Shown: piece by piece, positions 6,311-12,755 of the stretch
How positions within the stretch are numbered: position 1 is the stretch's first letter
How the letters are laid out: every line of letters starts with the position of its first letter
Origin: CAYLLT01 sp964591605
GTDB lineage: Bacteria > Planctomycetota > Phycisphaerae > UBA1845 > PWPN01
Direction: 5' to 3'
Length of the DNA: 12,855 bases
NCBI GenBank assembly: GCA_964591605.1
Contig: CAZQEN010000219.1
Location: 1 to 12,855, forward strand
Made by a program: the position numbers and the translations under genes
The notes under the pieces: model-generated
The model's input: only the letters and a program-made list of their open reading frames with translations
Database searches by the model: none
Told to the model about the DNA's origin: nothing

Positions 6311-8266
6311 ATGCGGCATAGGTCTTCCAGGATGGACGCGATGTCTGTGCGTTGCTCGTGGTTGTTCTCCATGGCGACGGTTCTGGTCGGTGTGGCGAAG
6401 TTGCCGGCGGCGGGGTTCGAAGTGGACTCGCCGTACGGTGTGGTTGCGTTCATCCCGTCGCCGACGCGCTGGGATGCGATGCGTGACGCGGGGATCATCT
6501 GGGGCCGGTGCGGGTTCTCGTGGCGCGACATCGAGACGAGTAAGGGCGTGTTCAACTGGGCGGTGACCGATGAGGCGGTGGCGCACGCCAATGCACGCGG
6601 GCTGCGCATTTATGCCGGACTGGGCTACACGCCGGCGTGGGCGTCCGCGGGCGGCCGTCAGCAGGACCCGCCGACGAACCCCCAGGATTGGTACGACTTC
6701 TGCTTCGCCTGCGTGAGCCGCTACAAGGGCTCGATCAAGCACTGGGAACTCTGGAACGAGCCCAACATCTCGGGCTTCTGGGCAGGCACGCGGAGCCAGT
6801 TCATCAACAACATCATCAAGGTTGGCTCCGACGCCATCCACGCCGCGGATCCCGACGGTCTCGTGCTCGCGCCGGAAATCTCACGCTGCTGTTCGGGGAA
6901 CACGTGGATGACCGACTGCCTGGCCCAGGCGGGCGACAAGATCGACATCATCAGCTTCCACCAGTACGACTATGTCCTGCCCTCACAGCGTCTTTCCGCA
7001 CCCACCCTGTCCATCGATCAGATGCATGCGCTCATTGTCAATGCCGGCTACGACCACAAACCGATCTGGGTGACGGAATGCGGTTGGCGCTCGGACGAGC
7101 CGGGAGTCGACGAGCAGATTCAGGCTCAGTACCTGACGGCCATGCTCGATGGCATGGCCGCGCGGCCGTGGTTCCAGAAGTTCTTCTGGTACCAGATATG
7201 GGAGGGGCCGACGGATCTGTTCGGGCTGCTCCGCCAGGACGAGACGCCCAAGCCGGTGTGGTATGCCTATCGCGACTACACCGTTGCGCACCCGCCGCCG
7301 GTCACGGTGTGGGTTAACTCGAACCCGACGGATGTCGAAAACGGCCTCTCACGCGTGGTCGTCGGTGATGGCGACACCGTTCCGGCGACGGTTCTGGGGC
7401 ACAGCGCGCGGCGGAATCTCGATCCGGCTCAGGATTTCTACATCTACTTCGATGTCGCCGAGGTGTTCGCGTTCCAGGGCAGCCGGCCGTCGATTGCGGT
7501 TACGGTGGACTATCACGATCTGGGCATCGGATCACTGAGCCTGCAGTACGACTCCAGCAACGGCAACTCGATCGCGGATATCTACAGGAACGGCGGGACG
7601 ATCGCTCTCTCCAACCGGAACACGTGGAAGCAGTACACCTTCCGAGTGAACGACGCGTACCTGGGGAACCGGCAGAACAACGGCGCCGACTTTCGGATTG
7701 CCGGGGATGTCGGCATGACGTTTTACCTCGATCGCATCGCGGTGAGCGCCCCGCCGCTCCCGCCGCGCATCGTCATCGCGCCGGCCGCGATCGAGCGGTC
7801 GGTCGTGCACGGCCGGAATCTGCCCGATGAGAGCTTCGCGGTGACCAACGTGGGCGATCTTCCGCTCGAGTACGAGATCACCAGCGACGCCGCATGGCTC
7901 GGTGCTTCGCCGTCGACCGGCACCGGTATGGGAGAGGCGGATGTGATCGGGATCGTGTTCAGCACGGCCGGCCTGCCGGTCGGACCGGCAGCGGGTGTGC
8001 TCAGCGTGGCCGACCCGCAGGCCTCGAATTCGCCGCAGACGACTGCAGTCACAGTTCACGTCCTGTCGAGGGCGGATTTCGATCAGGACCGTGACGTGGA
8101 TCAGAGCGATTTTGCCCACCTGCAAACCTGCTTCTCCCTTCTCCTGCAAGCCCCGACGCCGGGCTGCGAAGATGCCGACCTGAACGGGGATCTGACCGTC
8201 GATGGGGCCGACCTGGGCATATTCCTCAACTGCATGGGCGGGCCGGGGAAGCCGCCGGGCTGCTGA
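6311..8266 (+). CDS. Secreted clan GH-A glycoside hydrolase with BACON-like and dockerin-like domains
   Basis: 651 aa from the ATG at 6311. It is preceded by GAGGGGGCGGG, a usable Shine-Dalgarno, and opens with a signal peptide (basic n-region to residue 14, hydrophobic core about 15-29, cleavage near LPAAG-F). The catalytic TIM barrel spans about 38-330, with the acid/base E150 in HWELWNEPNISGFW and nucleophile E256 in IWVTECGW, both in the positions expected for clan GH-A. The overall look is GH39- or GH5-like, but family and substrate cannot be fixed by eye. A beta-sandwich of about 150 residues follows (333-480), possibly carbohydrate-binding. Then comes a BACON-like domain (485-585; ITSDAAWLGASPSTGTG, STAGLPVGP). 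The dockerin-like tail (588-651) has DFDQDRDVDQSD and four Cys ending in PPGC. Likely degrades an external polysaccharide. It shares its tail type with the upstream gene, from which it is separated by 131 bp. Confidence 0.9.
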   Translation: MRHRSSRMDAMSVRCSWLFSMATVLVGVAKLPAAGFEVDSPYGVVAFIPSPTRWDAMRDAGIIWGRCGFSWRDIETSKGVFNWAVTDEAVAHANARGLRIYAGLGYTPAWASAGGRQQDPPTNPQDWYDFCFACVSRYKGSIKHWELWNEPNISGFWAGTRSQFINNIIKVGSDAIHAADPDGLVLAPEISRCCSGNTWMTDCLAQAGDKIDIISFHQYDYVLPSQRLSAPTLSIDQMHALIVNAGYDHKPIWVTECGWRSDEPGVDEQIQAQYLTAMLDGMAARPWFQKFFWYQIWEGPTDLFGLLRQDETPKPVWYAYRDYTVAHPPPVTVWVNSNPTDVENGLSRVVVGDGDTVPATVLGHSARRNLDPAQDFYIYFDVAEVFAFQGSRPSIAVTVDYHDLGIGSLSLQYDSSNGNSIADIYRNGGTIALSNRNTWKQYTFRVNDAYLGNRQNNGADFRIAGDVGMTFYLDRIAVSAPPLPPRIVIAPAAIERSVVHGRNLPDESFAVTNVGDLPLEYEITSDAAWLGASPSTGTGMGEADVIGIVFSTAGLPVGPAAGVLSVADPQASNSPQTTAVTVHVLSRADFDQDRDVDQSDFAHLQTCFSLLLQAPTPGCEDADLNGDLTVDGADLGIFLNCMGGPGKPPGC

Positions 8267-8328
8267 GGCGGGGCTGGCGGCTGTGAACGGAGGGGCCGGT
8301 CGTGCGACGGGGCAGGACGGGGGCGTAC

Positions 8329-8357
8329 TTGCAAGGCGGCGGCGGGGCGTCTAAACT
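8329..8357 (+). promoter_or_regulatory. Candidate sigma70 promoter for the dehydratase-ACP-ketosynthase operon
   Basis: TTGCAA (8329-8334) and TAAACT (8352-8357) are separated by exactly 17 bp, and each matches its consensus hexamer at four of six positions. The predicted start is near 8364, giving a leader of about 42 nt before fabZ-like gene 1. Nothing else in the 139-bp gap after the glycoside hydrolase looks like a promoter, and no intrinsic terminator is seen there. Confidence 0.5.
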
Positions 8358-8405
8358 CTTGCCCAATCTGAAGCAGAGGTTGACCGTCGCTCGTAACGGC
8401 CTGGC

Positions 8406-8882
8406 ATGAAGTTTATCCTGATCGATCGAATAACGGAGTTGGTGCCGGGGGAGCGCATCACGGCGGTCAAGTCCCTCTCTCTGGCCGAGGAGTACCTGGC
8501 GGACCACTTTCCGCGGTTCCCGGTCATGCCCGGCGTGCTGATGATTGAAGCGCTGGTGCAGGCTTCAGCGTGGCTGGTGCGGGCTACGCAGGATTTCGCC
8601 CACAGCATGGTGCTGCTGAGCGAAGCTAAGAACGTCACATACAAGAGTTTTGTGTCGCCCGGCCAGGTCTTCGAGATGGCCGTCGAGGCCAGGGAGATCG
8701 GGTTCGCCGCGAGCCGCTTTACCGGTGTGGGGCGCTGCGGGGGCAACGAGATGGTCAAAGCGCACTGGTCGCTTCGGCATTTTAATCTGTCCGAGCAGAA
8801 TCCGGCGCTGGCGGCGCTGGATCAGAAGCTGATCGCGACCGCCCGGCAACAAATGGAATTGTTGAGACAGATCAACGGGTGA
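8406..8882 (+). CDS. FabZ-like 3-hydroxyacyl-ACP dehydratase 1 (hotdog fold)
   Basis: 158 aa, near the usual FabZ length of about 150. The signature HFPRFPVMPGVLMIE gives the catalytic pair H34 and E48, 14 residues apart as in E. coli FabZ (H54/E68), followed by ALVQASAWL at the start of the central helix. Expected reaction: dehydration of 3-hydroxyacyl-ACP to trans-2-enoyl-ACP in the cytoplasm. It is first in a probable operon whose next gene encodes an acyl carrier protein. A second FabZ-like protein follows two genes on, so the two could act as a heterodimer or on different chain lengths. No clear Shine-Dalgarno precedes the ATG. The start is chosen because MKFILIDRI aligns with the start of dehydratase 2. 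Confidence 0.88.
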   Translation: MKFILIDRITELVPGERITAVKSLSLAEEYLADHFPRFPVMPGVLMIEALVQASAWLVRATQDFAHSMVLLSEAKNVTYKSFVSPGQVFEMAVEAREIGFAASRFTGVGRCGGNEMVKAHWSLRHFNLSEQNPALAALDQKLIATARQQMELLRQING

Positions 8883-8945
8883 ACGCAGGATGGGGCGCTT
8901 CGCCGGGTCCCGGTGAGGGGACGGAGCCGGCGGCATGGAGCAGCC

Positions 8946-8974
8946 CCTGGCGGGACAGGAGTCCCGTCCGCAGG
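8946..8974. repeat. REP-like imperfect hairpin
   Basis: CCTG (8946-8949) and CAGG (8971-8974) flank an inner 6-bp stem CGGGAC/GTCCCG (8951-8956 and 8961-8966) with an AGGA loop. It lies in the dehydratase 1-ACP gap and shares the GGCGGGAC word with the hairpin at 12796-12816 (opposite strand), so both may be dispersed palindromic elements. Being inside a probable operon, it would be transcribed. Confidence 0.45.
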
Positions 8975-8980
8975 AACAAT

Positions 8981-8986
8981 GGAGGA
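8981..8986 (+). promoter_or_regulatory. Ribosome binding site of the acyl carrier protein gene
   Basis: GGAGGA lies 8 nt before the ATG at 8995, and 14 nt before the alternative ATG at 9001. It favours 8995 and argues against the frame's earlier ATG at 8935, which would add 20 residues unlike any ACP. Confidence 0.75.
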
Positions 8987-8994
8987 ATACTGGT

Positions 8995-9384
8995 ATGGGC
9001 ATGAGCCGTGATGAGATTTTCAGCAACGTCCGCGAGACGCTGGTCGATGCGCTGGCGGTCGAGCCGGAAGAGGTGACCGAGGAGGCGACGCTGACCGGCG
9101 ACCTGGGGGCCGAGAGCATCGATTTTCTGGACATCGTCTTTCGGCTGGAGAAGAGCTTCAACATCAAGATCCCCCGCGGCGAGCTCTTCCCCGACGACCT
9201 GCTCAACAACCCCGATTACGTCTCCAACGGCAAGTTCACGCCGCAGGGTCTCCAGCAGATCAAGAAGGCGATGCCGCACGCGGACTTCAGCAAGTTCGAG
9301 TCCGACCCGGATGTGAACAAGATGCCGGATCTGTTCACGGTCAAGACGCTGGTGAACTACATCCAGACGAAACTGGCGGCGTAA
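8995..9384 (+). CDS. Acyl carrier protein, long variant
   Basis: 129 aa against about 77-90 for ordinary ACPs. The first part is a normal ACP: helix I (IFSNVRETLVDAL), then TGDLGAESIDFLDIVFRLEK, where S41 is the expected 4'-phosphopantetheine attachment Ser (ESID in place of the common DSLD). Acidic helix II follows. Between about residues 60 and 108 there is extra sequence (LFPDDLLNNPDYVSNGKFTP and onward through ESDPDVNKMP) before the last helix LFTVKTLVNYIQTKL. Role: carries the growing acyl chain for the neighbouring dehydratases and ketosynthases. The extra segment may be a docking surface for this set of enzymes. That is inference. Start set by GGAGGA. Confidence 0.88.
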   Translation: MGMSRDEIFSNVRETLVDALAVEPEEVTEEATLTGDLGAESIDFLDIVFRLEKSFNIKIPRGELFPDDLLNNPDYVSNGKFTPQGLQQIKKAMPHADFSKFESDPDVNKMPDLFTVKTLVNYIQTKLAA

Positions 9385-9390
9385 CAACAG

Positions 9391-9477
9391 AGTCGAAAGT
9401 CGAAACGTCCCAAGTCGAAACGGGCGGGCTGTTTCGACGGGGTGATTTCGACTTTCGACTTTCGGCTTTCGACTTTC
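9391..9477. repeat. Heptamer array 2: inverted arms of GTCGAAA / TTTCGAC
   Basis: The left arm has GTCGAAA at 9392, 9399 and 9414. The right arm has TTTCGAC at 9432, 9446, 9453 and 9467 plus TTTCGGC at 9460, ending in a partial TTTC (9474-9477). The arms form a hairpin with a perfect 14-bp outer stem (9392-9405 with 9446-9459), an internal loop (8 against 7 nt) and a perfect 8-bp inner stem (9414-9421 with 9431-9438) around a 9-nt loop. The last unit abuts the ATG at 9478, leaving no room for a separate Shine-Dalgarno. No T-tract, so not an ordinary terminator. Fills the ACP-dehydratase 2 gap. Confidence 0.9.
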
Positions 9478-9951
9478 ATGCGTTGGATCTGGATCGACAA
9501 GTTCGTCGAATTCGAGTCGGGCAAGCGCGCGGTGGCGATCAAGAACCTCACGCTGGCCGAGGAGCACCTGCACGACCATTTTCCGGGCTATCCGGTGATG
9601 CCGGCGAGCCTGATGATCGAGGGGATGGCTCAGACGGCGGGTATTCTGGTCGGCGAGGCGCGGAATTTCACGGAGAAGGTGATTCTCGCGAAGATCAAGC
9701 GGGCCAGCTTCGACGGGATCGCCCGGCCGGGCCAGCAGCTCCGGTACGAGGCGAGGATCGAGTCGATTTCGGCCGAGGCGGCACTGACCAGCGGGACGAT
9801 CCAGTGCGACGGCCAGCCGCTCGGACAGGTGGACTTGATGTTCTCGCACATCGATCAGAACATGAGCGGGCTGAACTTCCCGAAGGAGAACTTCGTGTTC
9901 ACGGAGGAGTTCAAGAGCCTGCTGGCGACGCAGCAGATGAAGGGGATCTGA
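9478..9951 (+). CDS. FabZ-like 3-hydroxyacyl-ACP dehydratase 2 (hotdog fold)
   Basis: 157 aa. HFPGYPVMPASLMIE gives catalytic H34 and E48 with the normal 14-residue spacing, at the same residue numbers as in dehydratase 1. The conserved PGV loop before the helix reads PAS here, a change near the active-site tunnel that may alter substrate choice. The frame is open to a GTG at 9442, but the 12 residues this would add (ISTFDFRLSTF) are only translated heptamer repeat. The ATG at 9478 aligns exactly with the start of dehydratase 1 (MRWIWIDKF against MKFILIDRI) and is preferred. No Shine-Dalgarno is visible because the repeat array touches the start codon. The gene is bracketed by heptamer arrays on both sides. 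Expected role: second dehydratase of the pathway or partner subunit of the first. Confidence 0.88.
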   Translation: MRWIWIDKFVEFESGKRAVAIKNLTLAEEHLHDHFPGYPVMPASLMIEGMAQTAGILVGEARNFTEKVILAKIKRASFDGIARPGQQLRYEARIESISAEAALTSGTIQCDGQPLGQVDLMFSHIDQNMSGLNFPKENFVFTEEFKSLLATQQMKGI

Positions 9952-10098
9952 GATTGCGGATTGCGAACTGCGAATTGCGGATTGGACGGCGGCCCAACGC
10001 GTGTGACGTCGGCCCTCTGTCCCCGGCGTCGTCGACGCCTAATGGCTCCGGTTGGACACCCACATTCCGCAATCCGCAATCCGCAATCCGCAATTCCC
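9952..10098. repeat. Heptamer array 3: inverted arms of ATTGCGG / CCGCAAT around an 86-nt spacer
   Basis: The left arm has four units in register from 9953 to 9980 (ATTGCGG, ATTGCGA, ACTGCGA, ATTGCGG) and a degenerate fifth (ATTGGAC, 9981). The right arm has four perfect CCGCAAT units (10067-10094). The arms pair over 28 bp with three mismatches, closing a loop of 86 nt (9981-10066). The element fills nearly all of the 160-bp gap between dehydratase 2 and the next ketosynthase, ending 13 bp before its ATG. The frame of that ketosynthase is open back through the right arm, so automatic start calls may include translated repeat (such as SAIRNPQ). Confidence 0.9.
10025..10039. other. Small palindromic hairpin in the spacer of heptamer array 3
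   Basis: GGCGTC and GACGCC form a perfect 6-bp stem with a GTC loop in the 86-nt spacer between the two inverted heptamer arms. As RNA this would give a nested hairpin on top of the long arm stem. Confidence 0.5.
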
Positions 10099-10111
10099 AG
10101 CGGGGTGTGCG

Positions 10112-11449
10112 ATGAATCAGCGTCGCGTCGTCATCACGGGTCTGGGCCTGGTCACGCCGGTCGGCATCGGGGCGGAGGCGGTCTGGAACGCGCTCGTTGA
10201 GAAGAAGAGCGGCGTGAAGCGCATCACCGCGTTCGACCCCTCGCGCTTCAGATCGCAGGTGGGAGGGCAGATCGACGCGCTGTCCATGGGCAACTACGTG
10301 CCCAAGGCCTACCGCAAGAGCACGAAAGTCATGGCCCGCGACATCGAGATCGCCGTCGCGGCCGCGTACGAAGCGGTCAGGGACGCCGGCCTGAACACCA
10401 AATGCATGCTCGAGCGCGGCGAAGCGACCGGGCCGGCCAATATCGAGCCCACCCGCTTCGGAGCGAACATCGGCGCCGGCCTCATCTGCGCGGATCTCAA
10501 CGAACTGGCCGGTGCGCTGGCGACCTCCGCTGACGATCAGGGCAACTTCGACATCCGCAAGTGGGGGCGCGAGGGGATGAACAACCTCACGCCGCTCTGG
10601 CTGCTCAAGTTCCTGCCCAACATGCTCTCGTGCCACGTCACCATCGTGCACGACGCCCAGGCGCCCTCGAACACGATCACCTGTGCCGAGGCCTCGAGCC
10701 ATCTCGCGATCGGCGAGGCGTTCCGCACCATCGCCCGCGGCGCGGCCGACGTGTGCATCTGCGGCGGGGCCGAGAGCAAGCTCAACCCGATGGGTCTGAT
10801 GCGCCAGGAACTGCTCAAGCGGCTCTCGACGCGCGGCAATGAGCAGCCTGAGAAGGCCTGCCGGCCGTTCGACGCTGACCGCGACGGCACCGTGATCAGT
10901 GAGGGTGGCGGACTGATCATCCTCGAAGAGCTTGAGCACGCCCGCCGACGCGGCGCCCGCATCTATGCCGAGTTGGCCGGCTTCGGCGCGAGCACGAATT
11001 CGCATAGCTGGTCCGAGCCGCACCCGCAGGGGCAGGGCGTCGCCCTGGCGATCCGCAAGGCCCTGCAGGACGCGCAGCTCCCGCCCGATGCCGTTGACCT
11101 CGTTGCGACGTTCGGGACCGGCGTGCCCGCGCACGACGTTTCGGAGGCCCGCGGCATCCGCGCCGCCCTGGGCGATCGCGCCGGCAGGGCGCCCGCGCTG
11201 GCGATCAAGGGCTCCATCGGCAACAACGGCGCGGGCAGCGGGGCGATCGACCTGGCCGTCGCCGCACTCTGCATGAAGCACAACATGGTGCCGCCGGCCG
11301 TCAACCTCGAACGGCTCGACCCGCACTGCGAGCTCCGCGTGGTGGCCGGCGATCCGATCGACGCCCGCATCGGCGCGGCCGTCAGCGTGGCCTACGCCCT
11401 CGGTGGCGGGCAGAACGCGGCCCTGGCGCTCAAGAGGCTGGAGGCGTGA
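10112..11449 (+). CDS. Ketosynthase-fold protein with degenerate active site (KS-beta / chain-length-factor-like)
   Basis: 445 aa, thiolase-fold beta-ketoacyl-ACP synthase family (FabF length about 410). The N-terminus MNQRRVVITGLGLVTPVG and the TITCAEASSHLAIGEA block are typical, so the nucleophile C191 is present. The first catalytic His, normally in HGTST, is F334 (ATFGTGVPAHD). The second, normally in KSMTGH, is N371 (KGSIGNNGAG). Lys 366 is retained. With both His missing, decarboxylative condensation is not expected, although acyl transfer to Cys may remain possible. The next gene encodes a ketosynthase with all residues intact, so a KS-alpha/KS-beta type heterodimer is likely, by analogy with type II polyketide synthases and aryl polyene systems. 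This differs from classical chain-length factors, which replace the Cys. The ATG at 10112 has a modest GGGGTG site and excludes translated repeat. Confidence 0.9.
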   Translation: MNQRRVVITGLGLVTPVGIGAEAVWNALVEKKSGVKRITAFDPSRFRSQVGGQIDALSMGNYVPKAYRKSTKVMARDIEIAVAAAYEAVRDAGLNTKCMLERGEATGPANIEPTRFGANIGAGLICADLNELAGALATSADDQGNFDIRKWGREGMNNLTPLWLLKFLPNMLSCHVTIVHDAQAPSNTITCAEASSHLAIGEAFRTIARGAADVCICGGAESKLNPMGLMRQELLKRLSTRGNEQPEKACRPFDADRDGTVISEGGGLIILEELEHARRRGARIYAELAGFGASTNSHSWSEPHPQGQGVALAIRKALQDAQLPPDAVDLVATFGTGVPAHDVSEARGIRAALGDRAGRAPALAIKGSIGNNGAGSGAIDLAVAALCMKHNMVPPAVNLERLDPHCELRVVAGDPIDARIGAAVSVAYALGGGQNAALALKRLEA

Positions 11450-11453
11450 GGAG
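11448..11453 (+). promoter_or_regulatory. Ribosome binding site of ketosynthase 2, overlapping the stop of ketosynthase 1
   Basis: GAGGAG lies 6 nt before the ATG at 11460 and shares two bases with the TGA (11447-11449) of the upstream ketosynthase. The 10-bp gap and this overlap suggest translational coupling, which would suit equal production of two subunits. Confidence 0.8.
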
Positions 11454-11459
11454 ACTGGC

Positions 11460-12755
11460 ATGAGCCGAAGACGTGTCGTCATCACAGGCATGGGCTGGGT
11501 CACTCCGCTGGGTGACGAGATCGACGCCGTCTGGCAGCGGCTGCTCCAGGGCGACAGCGGCATCGCGCCCACGACGATCTTCGACGCCTCGACGTTTCCG
11601 ACCACCTTCTCGGCAGAGGTGAAGGGCTTCCAGCTTGAGAAGTACCTCGGCCCCGACGCCCAGCGTCACAAGGACTCCAGCCGTAACACGCGCTTTGCCC
11701 TGGCCGCCTCGAAGATGGCCTGGGACAGCGCCGGGCTCGACCGGGCGGGCGGAATCGACCCCACGCGCGTCGGCATTTACCTGGGCGGCGGCGAGGGGCC
11801 GATCGATTTCGACAACTTCGTGGCCGCCGCGCTGGCCGGCATGAGCGGCGGCGTGAGGGACCTCGACGCGAAGCGCTGGGCCGAGGTTGCCAGCGAGCGG
11901 CTCGACGCCGTCCGCGAGTTCGAGCAGGATCCCAACATGGCCGCCGGCCACATGGCCTGCCTGTTCAACGTGCAGGGCCCGACGTTCAACACGCTCACCG
12001 CCTGCGCCGCCAGCACGCAGGCCATCGGCGAGGCCACGAATCTGATCCGCCGGGGCGACGCCGACATCATCATCTCCGGCGGCACGCACAGCATGATCCA
12101 CCCGTTCGGCGTCACCGGCTTCAACCGCCTCACCGCCCTCTCGACGCGCAACGACACCTGCATCACGGCCAGCCGCCCGTTCGACCGCACGCGCGATGGC
12201 TTTGTCCTGGGCGAGGGCGCGGGCATGCTCATTCTCGAGGAGTACGAGCACGCGAAGCGCCGCGGGGCGAAGATCCTCGCCGAAGTGAGCGGCTACGGCT
12301 CGACGGCCGACGCGTTCCGCATCACCGACATCCACGAGGACGGCCGGGGCGGCATCGCCGCCATGCGCCTGGCCCTTCAGGACGCGGGCCTCACGCCCGA
12401 GCAGATCGACTACATCTCCGCCCACGGCACCGGCACCGAGGAAAACGACAAGATCGAGTCGCTGGCCATCCGCGGCGTCTTCGGCGAGATCGCCCCGAAG
12501 GTTCCCATCAGCTCCATCAAGAGCATGATGGGCCACCTCATCGCCGCCGCCGGCGCGGTCGAGCTCATCACCTGCATCCTGGCCATCCGCGACGGCATGC
12601 TCCCGCCCACCATGAACTACCAGAACCCCGACCCCAACTGCCCGCTGGACTACGTCCCCAACCAGGCCCGCCAGCGCGCCGTCAACGCCGCCCTGAGCAA
12701 CAGCTTCGGCTTCGGCGGCCAGAACGACACGCTGGTGGTGACGCGCGCCGCGTAA
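11460..12755 (+). CDS. Beta-ketoacyl-ACP synthase II-type ketosynthase, catalytically complete
   Basis: 431 aa, near the FabF length. All condensing residues are present: C182 in TLTACAASTQAIGEA, H322 in ISAHGTGTEEND, K354 and H359 in SIKSMMGHLIAAAGAVE, plus the C-terminal NSFGFGGQN loop. Reaction: condensation of acyl-enzyme with malonyl-ACP, releasing CO2 and giving 3-ketoacyl-ACP. Start at 11460 is set by GAGGAG; the earlier in-frame start would add 19 residues read from the end of the upstream gene. It is the last gene of the visible operon and the presumed active partner of the degenerate ketosynthase before it. It could also be a stand-alone FabF, but the paired arrangement with two dehydratases and a private ACP points to a dedicated pathway rather than primary fatty acid synthesis. 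Confidence 0.93.
   Translation: MSRRRVVITGMGWVTPLGDEIDAVWQRLLQGDSGIAPTTIFDASTFPTTFSAEVKGFQLEKYLGPDAQRHKDSSRNTRFALAASKMAWDSAGLDRAGGIDPTRVGIYLGGGEGPIDFDNFVAAALAGMSGGVRDLDAKRWAEVASERLDAVREFEQDPNMAAGHMACLFNVQGPTFNTLTACAASTQAIGEATNLIRRGDADIIISGGTHSMIHPFGVTGFNRLTALSTRNDTCITASRPFDRTRDGFVLGEGAGMLILEEYEHAKRRGAKILAEVSGYGSTADAFRITDIHEDGRGGIAAMRLALQDAGLTPEQIDYISAHGTGTEENDKIESLAIRGVFGEIAPKVPISSIKSMMGHLIAAAGAVELITCILAIRDGMLPPTMNYQNPDPNCPLDYVPNQARQRAVNAALSNSFGFGGQNDTLVVTRAA

Noticed and set aside
9442..9477. Upstream GTG start of dehydratase 2
   Set aside because: The added residues are just translated heptamer repeat, and the protein aligns with dehydratase 1 from the ATG at 9478.
9391..10098. CRISPR array
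   Set aside because: Repeat units are only 7 bp, contiguous and partly inverted, with no spacers of regular length and no cas genes nearby.
9911..11605. Long minus-strand frame opposite ketosynthase 1
   Set aside because: Antisense to an evident ketosynthase, crosses heptamer array 3 and has no recognisable domain. A GC-driven shadow frame.
8406..12755. Ladderane or aryl polyene cluster as a firm call
   Set aside because: Dehydratases, ACP and ketosynthases alone are not diagnostic. No phytoene desaturase-like, radical SAM, ammonia-lyase-like or acyltransferase gene is visible in this window.
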